A stretch of 64,000 nt of DNA. It comes from Rhodococcus sovatensis (GTDB lineage Bacteria; Actinomycetota; Actinomycetes; Mycobacteriales; Mycobacteriaceae). The translations under genes and the position numbers were made by a program. The notes beneath the pieces were generated by a model, which saw nothing but the letters and a program-made list of their open reading frames with translations, searched no databases and was not told the origin of the DNA. Shown one piece after another: positions 30,713 through 38,262 of the stretch. Within the stretch, counting starts at the first letter, position 1. Each line of letters opens with the position of its first letter. Location of the stretch: assembly GCF_037327425.1 (NCBI RefSeq), contig NZ_CP147846.1:3596001-3660000 (forward strand), read 5' to 3'.

Positions 30713-31325
30713 CATCAGAGTCGCGACGAGGTCCGACATCAAGGAGATGTCGTCGATGATGGCTCGAGCTTTTCACTCCGACGATCCGGTGAGCGCGTAC
30801 TTCTTCCCCAACGACCGACGCCGGCCGAAGATGCAGCGGCGGATGATGTCCGCACTCATACGGCACCGCTATCTACCAGTCGGCGGAGCGGAAATCGCGG
30901 TCCTCGACGGAAAGATCGTCGGCGTGAGCCTGTGGCATCCCCACGATGCTCCTCGAGTCGAATGGTGGCGGGGTCTTGTTGCGGGTCCGCACCTGCTGTG
31001 GGCTATGGGTCGGGGGGTGCGAGCCGGCATCGAGATGGACCGGATGCTCGATGCAGGCGCTCCCGACGACGACGCCGTGCTGTGGGTCTATCTGGGAGTC
31101 GAACCGACAGCGCATCGGTCCGGCGTCGGTGCGGCGCTGTCGCAGGCGATCTTCGACCGCGTCGACCGCGAAGGCCGGACAATGTTCGGCGTCTGCAAGA
31201 GAGGCAACGTCCCGTTCTGGACTGCAATGGGATTTACCCCGGTAGGGACCGCCACAATCGGCCCCAAGGGACCCGTGGTGCACCGGCTGAACCGTCCGGC
31301 CGCTGCCCGACGAGCAGAGCAGTGA
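30702..31325 (+). CDS. GNAT-family N-acyltransferase
   Basis: A 207-residue GNAT protein. The acyl-CoA pyrophosphate loop is visible in VEPTAHRSGVGAALSQAI (about residues 131-148), preceded by the strand LWVYLGV, and the fold ends with NVPFWTAMGFTPVG. The ATG at 30702 overlaps the MmpL gene by 11 bases, so the two are coupled. In this operon a reasonable role is N-acetylation or N-acylation of the amino group made by the oxoamine synthase; that is inference, and GNATs accept many amines. It is the last gene of the operon; no clear terminator was seen downstream. Confidence 0.85.
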   Translation: MPVDIRVATRSDIKEMSSMMARAFHSDDPVSAYFFPNDRRRPKMQRRMMSALIRHRYLPVGGAEIAVLDGKIVGVSLWHPHDAPRVEWWRGLVAGPHLLWAMGRGVRAGIEMDRMLDAGAPDDDAVLWVYLGVEPTAHRSGVGAALSQAIFDRVDREGRTMFGVCKRGNVPFWTAMGFTPVGTATIGPKGPVVHRLNRPAAARRAEQ

Positions 31326-31519
31326 AGCGAAGGTCCACAGCATGGTCTCGATGGGTGAGGTGTGCTCGTACAAGGCGTAGGCGACTGCCTGCATGACGCA
31401 TCGGGGTCACTCACAACCGTTCGTTTGGCTATGTCCACTGCCGTCTGGCCCTAAGGTGACGATTCGACCTGGCTCCGGTGAGCTGATCTCTGTTGATGGT
31501 TTGCCCTGGTTGACGAGGC

Positions 31520-32005
31520 TCATCCGTTGAGACGAAACATATTGGAGGCAACGACGCCGGCGGCCCGCTCGATGCTGCGGTGCGCGTCATCTGTCGATGT
31601 GTCGAGCACGTGTGACTCGTAGCTACCCATAGATGCGAACTGGTGCCACATCGTGATGATCGGCTGCTCGTCGACGAGCGCGTGGGGAACAGTTCGCGCC
31701 TGAGCGCGCGCCAGTGTGATGTCGCGATCGGGGCGCAGTACGACGTAGTGGACGTCTATATCGGGCGCATGGTAGCGGAAGTGCTGGAGCATCCACGGCC
31801 CAACAATGCCGTCGAGCACCATTGTGAATCTGCCTGCAGCATAGGCGAATGAGGCTCCGGCGATGACATTCATGACTGTCTGGTTTTGGGCGGCGGATGC
31901 TGGCTCGTAGGGCGGGATCGCGCCAGCGACTATGTAGTGCCAGAAGTCGTCAGTGTGTAGGTGCACCCCTCGCTCGAAGTTTCGGGCGAGCCCATCTGAG
32001 ACTGT
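31520..32005 (-). pseudogene. 5'-truncated P-loop kinase-like gene
   Basis: The frame is open from 32005 but has no P-loop. Its readable part starts TVSDGLARNFERGVHLHTDD, which in intact relatives continues directly from a GSGKST P-loop; here an in-frame TAG (32006-32008) and unrelated sequence replace it. The rest resembles small AAA/shikimate-kinase-like nucleotide-dependent kinases, with HTDDFWHY and RPDRDITLARAQAR. A GTG at 31966 could still start a 148-residue product, but without the nucleotide-binding loop it should be inactive. The break lies about 210 bases from an IS21 element, so a rearrangement at this island edge is likely. Confidence 0.7.
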
Positions 32006-32073
32006 CTAGTGGCCGCTGCTTCGGGATGGGCGAGACAGTTAGAAGGTGAACACGCAGGCCCGCACGCGGCTGT

Positions 32074-32090
32074 TGATTCTGGCAGAATCA
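32074..32090. promoter_or_regulatory. Palindrome upstream of the IS21-split small gene
   Basis: TGATTCT-GGC-AGAATCA is a perfect inverted repeat with 7-base arms, about 43 bases upstream of the ATG at 32133. It looks like an operator for a dimeric repressor; the regulator is unknown. Confidence 0.5.
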
Positions 32091-32280
32091 GGCCACTTGG
32101 TATCTTTCATTCCCGCAGTAGGAGGATGTCGAATGCGCTGGATGACTCACGGAAAGTGGGGATGCGTCGTTGCCACCGGGTTGCCCCTGGCCGCAGTGCT
32201 CCTGATGTACTACGGCTGTGACGGCGCTCATCGAATTTCCCTGATCGTGCTCAATGAAATTCCCTACCCGTGAGCGGTCT

Positions 32281-33123
32281 TCACTGTAGTGGTTGGCGGG
32301 TTCCGGTGGTGGCTTTGCGGAGCTTCTCCGATCTGGCGTTGTGGTCTCGTAGGCGGTAGGAATCGCCGTCGAGGTTGAGCACGACCGATCGATGTAGAAG
32401 TCGGTCGAGCATGGCTGCGGCGACGGTGTTGTCTCCGAGCACTTCACCCCAGGATCCGACGCCACGGTTGGTGGTCATCACGATCGATGTCTTCATATAC
32501 CGTTGCGAGACAACTTGAAACAGCGCTGATGCTGCCTCACCGGGTAGCGGTAGGTATCCGAGTTCGTCGACGACGAGAAGTGTCGGTCCGGCATAGAACC
32601 GCATCGTCGTGGCCCACCGGCCCTCCAACGCAGCTCGGTGGCAGCGGGCGGCGAGATCGGCTGCGGTGGTGAAATACGTCCGATACCCAGCGTGTGCTGC
32701 GGCTCTCGCCAACCCGACGGACAGGTGCGTCTTCCCGACCCCGGGCGGTCCGATGAGCAGCACGTTCGTCGCTGTTTCGAGGTATCGGCAGGTCGCTAGC
32801 TCCTCGATGAGCTTGCGGTCGACACCGGCAGCGGCGTCGTAGTCGAAGTCCTCGAGCGAGGCTGGTGTCGGTAGGCATGCGAACCGAAGTCTTCCGGTCA
32901 ACCGGCGGGCTTCGGTGGCCTCGACCTCGATCGAGAGCAACCGGTCCAGCGCCGCGGTCATCGACAGTTCCTCGGCTGCGGCTTGGTCGAGGACCGACGG
33001 TAGCGCTTCGGCCGCGTCGTGCAGTTTCAGCACTGCGAGATGTCCGCGCAAGCGTTGGTAGAGGCTCGCTGCTTCGGCGGTGTTCGGTGCCGGTATCCGG
33101 TCGGTGGATTTGTTGTCGGTCAT
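32281..33123 (-). CDS. istB: IS21-family helper ATPase IstB
   Basis: A 280-residue DnaC-like AAA+ ATPase. Walker A is LLIGPPGVGKTHLSVGLA (about residues 121-138), Walker B is TLLVVDELGYLPL, and a sensor-like IVMTTNRGVGSW follows. IstB assists the IstA transposase in target selection and strand transfer. Its start overlaps the istA stop by four bases (ATGA). It is of normal length with no missing motifs. The C-terminus ends about 60 bases from the left end of the element. Confidence 0.93.
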   Translation of the reverse strand: MTDNKSTDRIPAPNTAEAASLYQRLRGHLAVLKLHDAAEALPSVLDQAAAEELSMTAALDRLLSIEVEATEARRLTGRLRFACLPTPASLEDFDYDAAAGVDRKLIEELATCRYLETATNVLLIGPPGVGKTHLSVGLARAAAHAGYRTYFTTAADLAARCHRAALEGRWATTMRFYAGPTLLVVDELGYLPLPGEAASALFQVVSQRYMKTSIVMTTNRGVGSWGEVLGDNTVAAAMLDRLLHRSVVLNLDGDSYRLRDHNARSEKLRKATTGTRQPLQ

Positions 33124-34556
33124 GACAGGGTGTTCCTTCCGTGCGCGGCGCGTTCGTAGATCGAGAGGTCGTAGACGATTGCATCGCTCGTGTCGGATTC
33201 AGTTGCACCACTGCCGGCCTCGTTCAACTCTGCGTGCGTGGGGTGTGCTGTTCCGGTGGCGGTTCGCAGGATGTCCGCTGCAGCGAGAGACTCGGGTCCG
33301 GGTGGGATGCGTTCCTTGCGGCGGTGCGGGCGACCGGTGTTGGCGCCGGCCATCGCCGCTTGTTCGAGGGCGTAGATGTGGCCGTGATCGCGGACCATCG
33401 CACCGGTTCCGTCTGCTGCCAGCCGGTGTCTGGCGATGGTGATGTTCGAGGGGGTGACGATGTCGATGACATCGGTTCCGAGGACTTGGGTGACCGTCAC
33501 GGTGGCCGATGCGAGCTCGGGAGGGACGGAGTAGCGGTTGCCGCGATAGGACACCAACGCCTGCCGGGAGACCACTCGTTCGGTGGTCACGATCGCCGGA
33601 TAGGTGGTCGCTGGCATCGGGTGCAGTCCTTCGGAGGTGGCGAGCGTTGCTACCGATGTTTTGCCGTCTTTCGTCGCTCGCAGACGGGTATCGCCGCGGA
33701 GACTACAGAACCGATCGAGGCTGGCTTGGGCTTGCTCGACCGTCAGATCGTCGGCCAGTGTTCTCCACCAACGCTGTGCTGCAGTGTGATTGGACTTCTC
33801 TACTGCACCTTTGCGGTTCCCGCGCCTCGGTGGGCAGATCGCGACGGACACACCGTAATGTTTGGCGACGCCGGCGAAGCTGGCGGTGATCCGACCCGAT
33901 TCGGGAAGACACACGGTCGCCATTCGGTCGAACCGCCACACCCTGCTCACCCCGCCGAGGCCCCGGCAGATCCGGTCGAGCCCGTCGACGACACGCGGCT
34001 GAGTCATCTCGGGTGCAAGGATTCCGCGCCATTTCCCCGAGCACGCCAAGGTCCCGACGAACAGATGTGCCATCGATCCCCATCCCCACGAGGCAGGTGG
34101 GTTGGGCAGATCGACCCAATCCCATTGTGTCTCTTCACCCGGCGGGTGTTCGATGACAGCGTTGGGTCTTTCGGTGGCGGTCAGGCAGGCTTGGCAGATC
34201 GGGCGTAGTCCCAACTCGCGGATCTTGCGGGAGAGCGTTTGATACGACATCGCGTAGCCAAGGTCCTCGAGCTCGTCGCAGAGCGTGCGCACCCACAAGT
34301 GGGGGTCGTCGAGTAGCCGTGCGGTGACGTAGGCGAGGAACACCTCGAACGGGTCCGGGATGCTGCGTTTGCGCACTCCGGGGGTGGTGGTGCCGTTCAG
34401 ATACGACCGGATCGTCTTCGGGTCTCGGCCGGTGTGTCGGGCGATCGCAGCGGTCGTCCACCCGCGTTTCTTCAGGGCCTGTATTTCCACATCTTCCTCC
34501 TGTGTAAGCATGAGGAGCGGGTCTCCTTCGATAGCTGGTGTGTGGTCAGAGACCAT
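33120..34556 (-). CDS. istA: IS21-family transposase IstA
   Basis: A 478-residue transposase. A helix-turn-helix lies at about residues 30-50 (GWTTAAIARHTGRDPKTIRS), followed by a DDE integrase core: the first aspartate in ETQWDWVDLP, the second in WRFDRMATVCL, and the glutamate in GNRKGAVEKSNH. A beta-rich C-terminal part (SYRGNRYSVPPELA) is typical. The ATG at 34556 was used; an internal ATG at 34511 (MLTQEEDVEIQ) is equally possible and resembles the start of relatives. It acts with IstB to move the element. Confidence 0.93.
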   Translation of the reverse strand: MVSDHTPAIEGDPLLMLTQEEDVEIQALKKRGWTTAAIARHTGRDPKTIRSYLNGTTTPGVRKRSIPDPFEVFLAYVTARLLDDPHLWVRTLCDELEDLGYAMSYQTLSRKIRELGLRPICQACLTATERPNAVIEHPPGEETQWDWVDLPNPPASWGWGSMAHLFVGTLACSGKWRGILAPEMTQPRVVDGLDRICRGLGGVSRVWRFDRMATVCLPESGRITASFAGVAKHYGVSVAICPPRRGNRKGAVEKSNHTAAQRWWRTLADDLTVEQAQASLDRFCSLRGDTRLRATKDGKTSVATLATSEGLHPMPATTYPAIVTTERVVSRQALVSYRGNRYSVPPELASATVTVTQVLGTDVIDIVTPSNITIARHRLAADGTGAMVRDHGHIYALEQAAMAGANTGRPHRRKERIPPGPESLAAADILRTATGTAHPTHAELNEAGSGATESDTSDAIVYDLSIYERAAHGRNTLS

Positions 34557-34757
34557 CAGCTTCGGTGGAGACCCGCCCTCGTTGGCGATGCCACACGGGT
34601 AGGGAATTTCGATAAGCGAAACTAGGGAATTTCAGCGAGCGCCGTCAGCTGGGCCGAAGCCGTAACCCTCGCCGTGATAACGATCGTCAGTGCAGCGCTG
34701 TACGCCGTGTTCATCGATCGACCTCGCCACCAGCGAGACGAACTGCGCCGGCCGTAA

Positions 34758-35030
34758 CCGATCCGCTCGGCCGCACGTTGACGACATCTCGACACACCAC
34801 CGCCGCAACATCTCACCGTTGCCACATCGCTACTTACAACGTCGACCGCAAAACAACCCGCCACGTCCCGAATACCAGTCAGCGACACACCGCCGGTCCG
34901 GATCCGCATCGCCTGCTTCGCACTGTCACATCCGACAGTTGCTGAGACTCTTCCGTCGTTGACGCCGAATCGACCACGGTCGCGACCGGCTCCGTCGGCA
35001 TCTCAGTCTGTCCCGCCGGTGAGCGACTGG
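34758..35030. other. Gap between the split small gene and the TetR gene
   Basis: About 270 bases with lower GC skew and several stops in all frames. No gene, repeat or terminator could be supported here. Confidence 0.6.
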
Positions 35031-35639
35031 TCACGAATCGGAAGGCTTGGTTGTGCGTAACTGACTCAAGTGTCGCCTGACCACATTCCTGGCAACCGTC
35101 GGCGGCGTCATGTCCGGATGCAGTGTTGCCCTGAGTGCGAGTCCGTCGATCACGGCCGCCAACCTTTCGGTTTCGAGTGCCGTCTCCGCTTCCGAGGCCA
35201 ACTCGGCTCGCACGACGATCAGCCTGGCCATCGACGATGATCCCGCGAAGAGCCGCCCAGCCGCCGCCGCCAGAACTGGATCGGTACGTCCCGATGTGAC
35301 GATCTCGAGCCAGACGGTGACCTCCCGACTCGTTCGTTCGTTCAGTGGAAGCAATTCACCCAACATGTCTTCGGCAATCGTGAGACGGTCCTCGTTGCCA
35401 TCCAACCGATCTCGGTGCGCCTCGATGCGAGCCGAGACTCGATCGATGATCTCGTTCGAGGCGGCGGCGATCAGTTCGTCACGCGCCGGAAAGTAGTGGC
35501 GCACAGAACCGATCGCCAAACCTGCTGCGTCGGCTACCGCACGCAGGGTGACCTGTTCGATTCCCGATTCGACAACCACATCGAAGACCGCCTCGAAGAT
35601 TCTCTGACGCCTCTCGGTGGGATCTACGATTCTCGGCAC
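35031..35639 (-). CDS. TetR-family transcriptional regulator
   Basis: A 202-residue repressor. The DNA-binding domain is near the N-terminus: RIFEAVFDVVVESGIEQVTL, then RAVADAAGLAIGSVRHYFPA, a classical TetR helix-turn-helix. The C-terminal ligand domain is divergent. GTG 35639 (VPRIVDPTERRQ) was chosen because a longer start at 35687 would place a palindromic operator inside the coding region. It is transcribed away from two small membrane-protein genes with about 70 bases between them and the operator in the middle. It probably represses itself and that pair. Ligand is unknown. Confidence 0.88.
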   Translation of the reverse strand: MPRIVDPTERRQRIFEAVFDVVVESGIEQVTLRAVADAAGLAIGSVRHYFPARDELIAAASNEIIDRVSARIEAHRDRLDGNEDRLTIAEDMLGELLPLNERTSREVTVWLEIVTSGRTDPVLAAAAGRLFAGSSSMARLIVVRAELASEAETALETERLAAVIDGLALRATLHPDMTPPTVARNVVRRHLSQLRTTKPSDS

Positions 35640-35648
35640 TGCTCTTTT

Positions 35649-35666
35649 ATAGCAGGCTTGTGCTAT
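35649..35666. promoter_or_regulatory. Operator-like palindrome between tetR and the small membrane genes
   Basis: ATAGCA-GGCTTG-TGCTAT, perfect 6-base arms, ten bases upstream of the tetR start and about 40 upstream of the divergent gene. Position and symmetry fit autoregulation by the TetR protein. A second half-site-like TTAGCACG follows at 35675-35682. Confidence 0.7.
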
Positions 35667-35707
35667 TTTCTTATTTAGCACGTTCATGCTTCTAAAGAGG
35701 AGATGTT

Positions 35708-35980
35708 GTGGAGACCGTACTGACCTTGCTGCTCATCCGATTCGCTATCATCGCTGCCTTGGTGACCGTCGTCGCCCTCGCACTCTTCGGTATCGCGGTG
35801 CATCTGAAACGACGCGGTAGATGGGATGGCACCAAACAGCGCATCGGACCGATGGCCGTGCGCGCGGCCGATATGTACGCGCGGCGATCCCAGTCCTCCG
35901 CCCGCGGGTCATGGACCACCCGGGCCGCGAAATCGGCCGCGAAGCGGCTCGACGAAGACCGAGACCGAGACTGTTCATGA
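35708..35980 (+). CDS. Small single-pass membrane protein
   Basis: A 90-residue protein starting at GTG 35708 with GAGGAG five bases upstream. One long hydrophobic segment occupies about residues 4-32, followed by a strongly basic, soluble tail (HLKRRGRWDG to KRLDEDRDRD). No family was recognised. It is divergent from the TetR gene across the palindromic operator, and overlaps the next gene by four bases (ATGA). Both small proteins are therefore probably made together and under TetR control. A role in envelope stress or export is possible, but nothing in the sequence states it. Confidence 0.65.
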   Translation: METVLTLLLIRFAIIAALVTVVALALFGIAVHLKRRGRWDGTKQRIGPMAVRAADMYARRSQSSARGSWTTRAAKSAAKRLDEDRDRDCS

Positions 35981-36114
35981 CAACGCTCGCGGCCGATGGA
36001 GACGAACTGGTGCATCACCTGCTCATCGACTTCATCTGGAAAGTCGGGATAGTCGCCACGTTGCTCCTTGTCGGGATCGCTGCTGCGATCATCATCTGGA
36101 AACGCGTGAGGTAG
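35977..36114 (+). CDS. Very small single-helix membrane protein
   Basis: A 45-residue protein whose ATG at 35977 overlaps the stop of the preceding gene. Residues 1-18 are acidic to neutral (MTTLAADGDELVHHLL), residues about 20-41 form one membrane helix (WKVGIVATLLLVGIAAAIII), and the end is basic (WKRVR), predicting an inside C-terminus. Coupling to a second small membrane protein suggests the two form a pair. No known family. Confidence 0.6.
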   Translation: MTTLAADGDELVHHLLIDFIWKVGIVATLLLVGIAAAIIIWKRVR

Positions 36115-36581
36115 CTCCACAACTGGCCGACGGCCGTTGGAGTGGGTCGAGCTATGTGCGTGAGCCATGACTACCGACGCCGCGGCACGGCCTCACCTAC
36201 TTTGCCGCGTGCGACGTCCACACTGCTCGTGCCTCCAGCCGATGCACGTAGAGAACCGGCATCACCGCGCGGTGCCCGAGTGCGGTCATGGTGCATACCC
36301 CGTCCACGCACGTGGCTGAACCAGGTCGCGATCTTTACATCACTGTCCAACGAAAGGCATTCACACTGCGCGACTTCCAGAATCACCGCCATCGAGACCG
36401 GTTGCACGCCTTCCCGACCGGTACAAACGCACCACACAGTCATCCGCGTGGAAATACACCCGCCGCCGACCTACACCGGCAACTCGCACTGACAGCCCGA
36501 AGCCGCGTTCCAGCATGACCCCGCCGAACCACTGGCGTACACCACTAAGCCCGTCCGTATGCAAGGCGTGTGGTCATACGG
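36115..36581. other. 467-bp gap with no recognised gene
   Basis: Open frames here are short, lack ribosome sites and do not show the third-position GC of the neighbours. No repeat, terminator or RNA was recognised. Confidence 0.6.
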
Positions 36582-37688
36582 TCAATCTCGAACCCTGCCT
36601 ACAACGATGCGATTCCCTCCTCGGCGTTTGGCCTCGTACATCGCATCGTCTGCGACGTCGATCAGGGCCCGCACAGTGCGTGGCATGTCTACACCGGATT
36701 CGAAATCCTGGATCGGTGCCGACGCGACTCCGATTGAGGCTGACACCGGCGCGCGATCGTCGGCGTTGAAAATTGCCGAGAGGAGAGAACAGGCGAGCTG
36801 GCCCGCCCGGTCGGGTTCGCTGACGAGTACCACGACGAACTCTTCGCCGCCCAGGCGCGCGCCGATCGCTTCGTCACCGCACAGACGACGAATGCGAGCA
36901 GCTGTATCTCGGAGAACTTCGTCCCCGGTCGCATGACCGAACCTGTCGTTAACCGCTTTGAACGAGTCCAGATCGATGCTGATCGCGGACACGCTGCGGA
37001 AGTTCGGCGACTCGCCAGCCTTCGGCCCCTGCAGAAGAACGTTCACAGCCGCGAACAACCCTCGTCGGTTCCGTAGTCCGGTCAAGTGGTCGAAGTACGA
37101 CCGCGCTGCGTCCTGTCGGAGGCTATCGAAAAAGAAGTGGTTGAGTGGCGAGGCAGCAAACAACACCATAATCACAGCGATCAATGCTGTCAGCGCAGTT
37201 AAAGTCTCCTCCGGTTCTGACACGATCACCCGAAAGAAGAGAACTACGACAACACCCAACGACAACAAATGGTGAACCACAAAAGCACGCGGGCCGTGAA
37301 ACACGTTTGTGTAGTTGCCCGCAGGTGCAAAGAGCATGCCCAGCGCAATTGCTATCGGGGTCTGTGGCAGCGAGAACAACATCGCCGCGATTTCGCTGTC
37401 ACCCACCGCGACAAACCACCGGGATTGGGTTCTGGTCGGCAACTTTCCTTGCAGCCACCACACGCCGTTCATCAACGAAAGCACGACGACGCAGGCCAAA
37501 ACCCAACGCGCATAGGGCGCAACCTCACCTCGACTCGAGGCTAGATTCAGCGCGGCAATAAACGCAAACAGCGCAAACGTCGTTGCAATCAGATAGGGCG
37601 CGGTACGCAGAACCGGATGGGTGCGGTGATAACTCACCACCCAGTCGTAGTCGACCGCGGCAGACCACCAAACGCGAAGAGCGCCCAT
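36582..37688 (-). CDS. Membrane-bound diguanylate cyclase (GGDEF)
   Basis: A 368-residue protein. Residues about 30-210 contain six or so membrane helices, and the C-terminal 160 residues form a GGDEF domain: DHLTGLRNRRGLF, the metal-binding ISIDLDSFKAVNDRFGHATGD, and the signature ARLGGEEFVVVL. The intact GGEEF predicts synthesis of cyclic di-GMP from two GTP. The inhibitory RxxD site expected nine to six residues before the signature is absent, so product inhibition may be weak. ATG 37688 was chosen because the frame upstream (to 38000) lacks family-like sequence. Two similar palindromes lie 330-390 bases upstream. The membrane part is probably a sensor, of unknown input. Confidence 0.85.
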   Translation of the reverse strand: MGALRVWWSAAVDYDWVVSYHRTHPVLRTAPYLIATTFALFAFIAALNLASSRGEVAPYARWVLACVVVLSLMNGVWWLQGKLPTRTQSRWFVAVGDSEIAAMLFSLPQTPIAIALGMLFAPAGNYTNVFHGPRAFVVHHLLSLGVVVVLFFRVIVSEPEETLTALTALIAVIMVLFAASPLNHFFFDSLRQDAARSYFDHLTGLRNRRGLFAAVNVLLQGPKAGESPNFRSVSAISIDLDSFKAVNDRFGHATGDEVLRDTAARIRRLCGDEAIGARLGGEEFVVVLVSEPDRAGQLACSLLSAIFNADDRAPVSASIGVASAPIQDFESGVDMPRTVRALIDVADDAMYEAKRRGGNRIVVGRVRD

Positions 37689-38018
37689 CACACGTTCAAC
37701 CTCGGTTTCGATAGTCGCCGGAAAGCCGTCTTCACGAGGACCCTGACTTATGCTGTCATGCCCGGGTCGATAGCCGGGCCTGCGGATCTCCGACTGAATG
37801 CAGGCCGGCGGCACAGCACTGAGGAAGAGGCCGCGCACACATCTCTTTCGTCCCGCTCCGGCTGCCCGCCACCTAAGCCAACGCCCGATCGGGATCGTCG
37901 ACGTCGAACCGTCCGTGCTTTGCGGCGCTCGAGTCCGTAGATTTCCGACACGTATCGCTCCTACCTCGAGGCCTGCTGTCGCAGGAAGTCTAGATCCCAC
38001 TCAGCGAGCCGACTTTTA

Positions 38019-38032
38019 TGACGATGTCGTCA
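38019..38032. promoter_or_regulatory. Palindrome TGACGATGTCGTCA, site 1
   Basis: A perfect 14-base inverted repeat (TGACGA-TG-TCGTCA). A near-copy lies 43 bases away at 38062-38075, which makes an operator pair likely. Confidence 0.6.
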
Positions 38033-38061
38033 AGCAGCTTGTCTGTGACCTATGCCACAGG

Positions 38062-38075
38062 TGACGATATTGTCA
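38062..38075. promoter_or_regulatory. Palindrome TGACGATATTGTCA, site 2
   Basis: It matches site 1 with a central change and one arm mismatch (TGACGA/TTGTCA). The 43-base centre spacing is about four helical turns, so bound dimers would face the same side. Confidence 0.55.
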
Positions 38076-38262
38076 TGAACTAGCTGAGGAGTGAGACAGA
38101 AGGGGTGTACGTGGTAGCTCAAAGCTCGGCGGTCTGGGACTGATGAGGTCTGTCGTTCTGAACGAGTCGGGGGCTCTGGACGCGGATGCTCCAACCGACG
38201 ACCGCGTGCCGTAGCCGGGGAACGCTGATCCCCCGGCCACAGCACGCGACGACCGATCGCAA

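Larger units (their letters stand above)
32219..34647 (-). mobile_element. Complete IS21-family insertion sequence, 2429 bp
   Basis: Ends are TGACGGCGCTC at 32219 and its complement GAGCGCCGTCA at 34637-34647, starting TG and ending CA as usual. Each end carries two inner repeats of the type GAAATTCCCTA, the multiple transposase-binding sites of IS21. A 4-base duplication GCTG (32215-32218 and 34648-34651) flanks it. It carries istA and istB on the minus strand, overlapping by four bases. Both genes look intact. Confidence 0.95.
32133..34757 (+). pseudogene. Small membrane-protein gene split by an IS21-family element
   Basis: An ATG at 32133 follows a strong AGGAGG and encodes MRWMTHGKWGCVVATGLPLA and a hydrophobic run up to MYYG, where the IS begins. 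After the IS and one copy of the target duplication (GCTG), the frame continues from 34652 as WAEAVTLAVITIVSAALYAV and a charged end, to TAA at 34755-34757. Joining the parts gives a 63-residue protein with two membrane helices. Small HGK-W proteins of this style are often near metal-resistance genes, but no family was assigned. As found, the first part reads into the IS and stops at 32273, so the second helix is lost. Confidence 0.85.
37689..38262. other. 574-bp gap upstream of the diguanylate cyclase
   Basis: It holds the paired TGACGA-type palindromes at 38019-38075. The frame of the cyclase stays open to 38000, but without conserved sequence. No other gene was supported. Confidence 0.6.

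Noticed and set aside
31326..31394. Minus-strand frame starting MQAVAYALYEHTSPIE
   Set aside because: It looks protein-like for about 20 residues but then runs antisense into the GNAT gene; too short to assign as a gene remnant.
36142..36492. A 116-codon plus-strand frame
   Set aside because: No ribosome site, many Arg/Pro/Thr codons typical of chance frames in GC-rich DNA, no homology seen.
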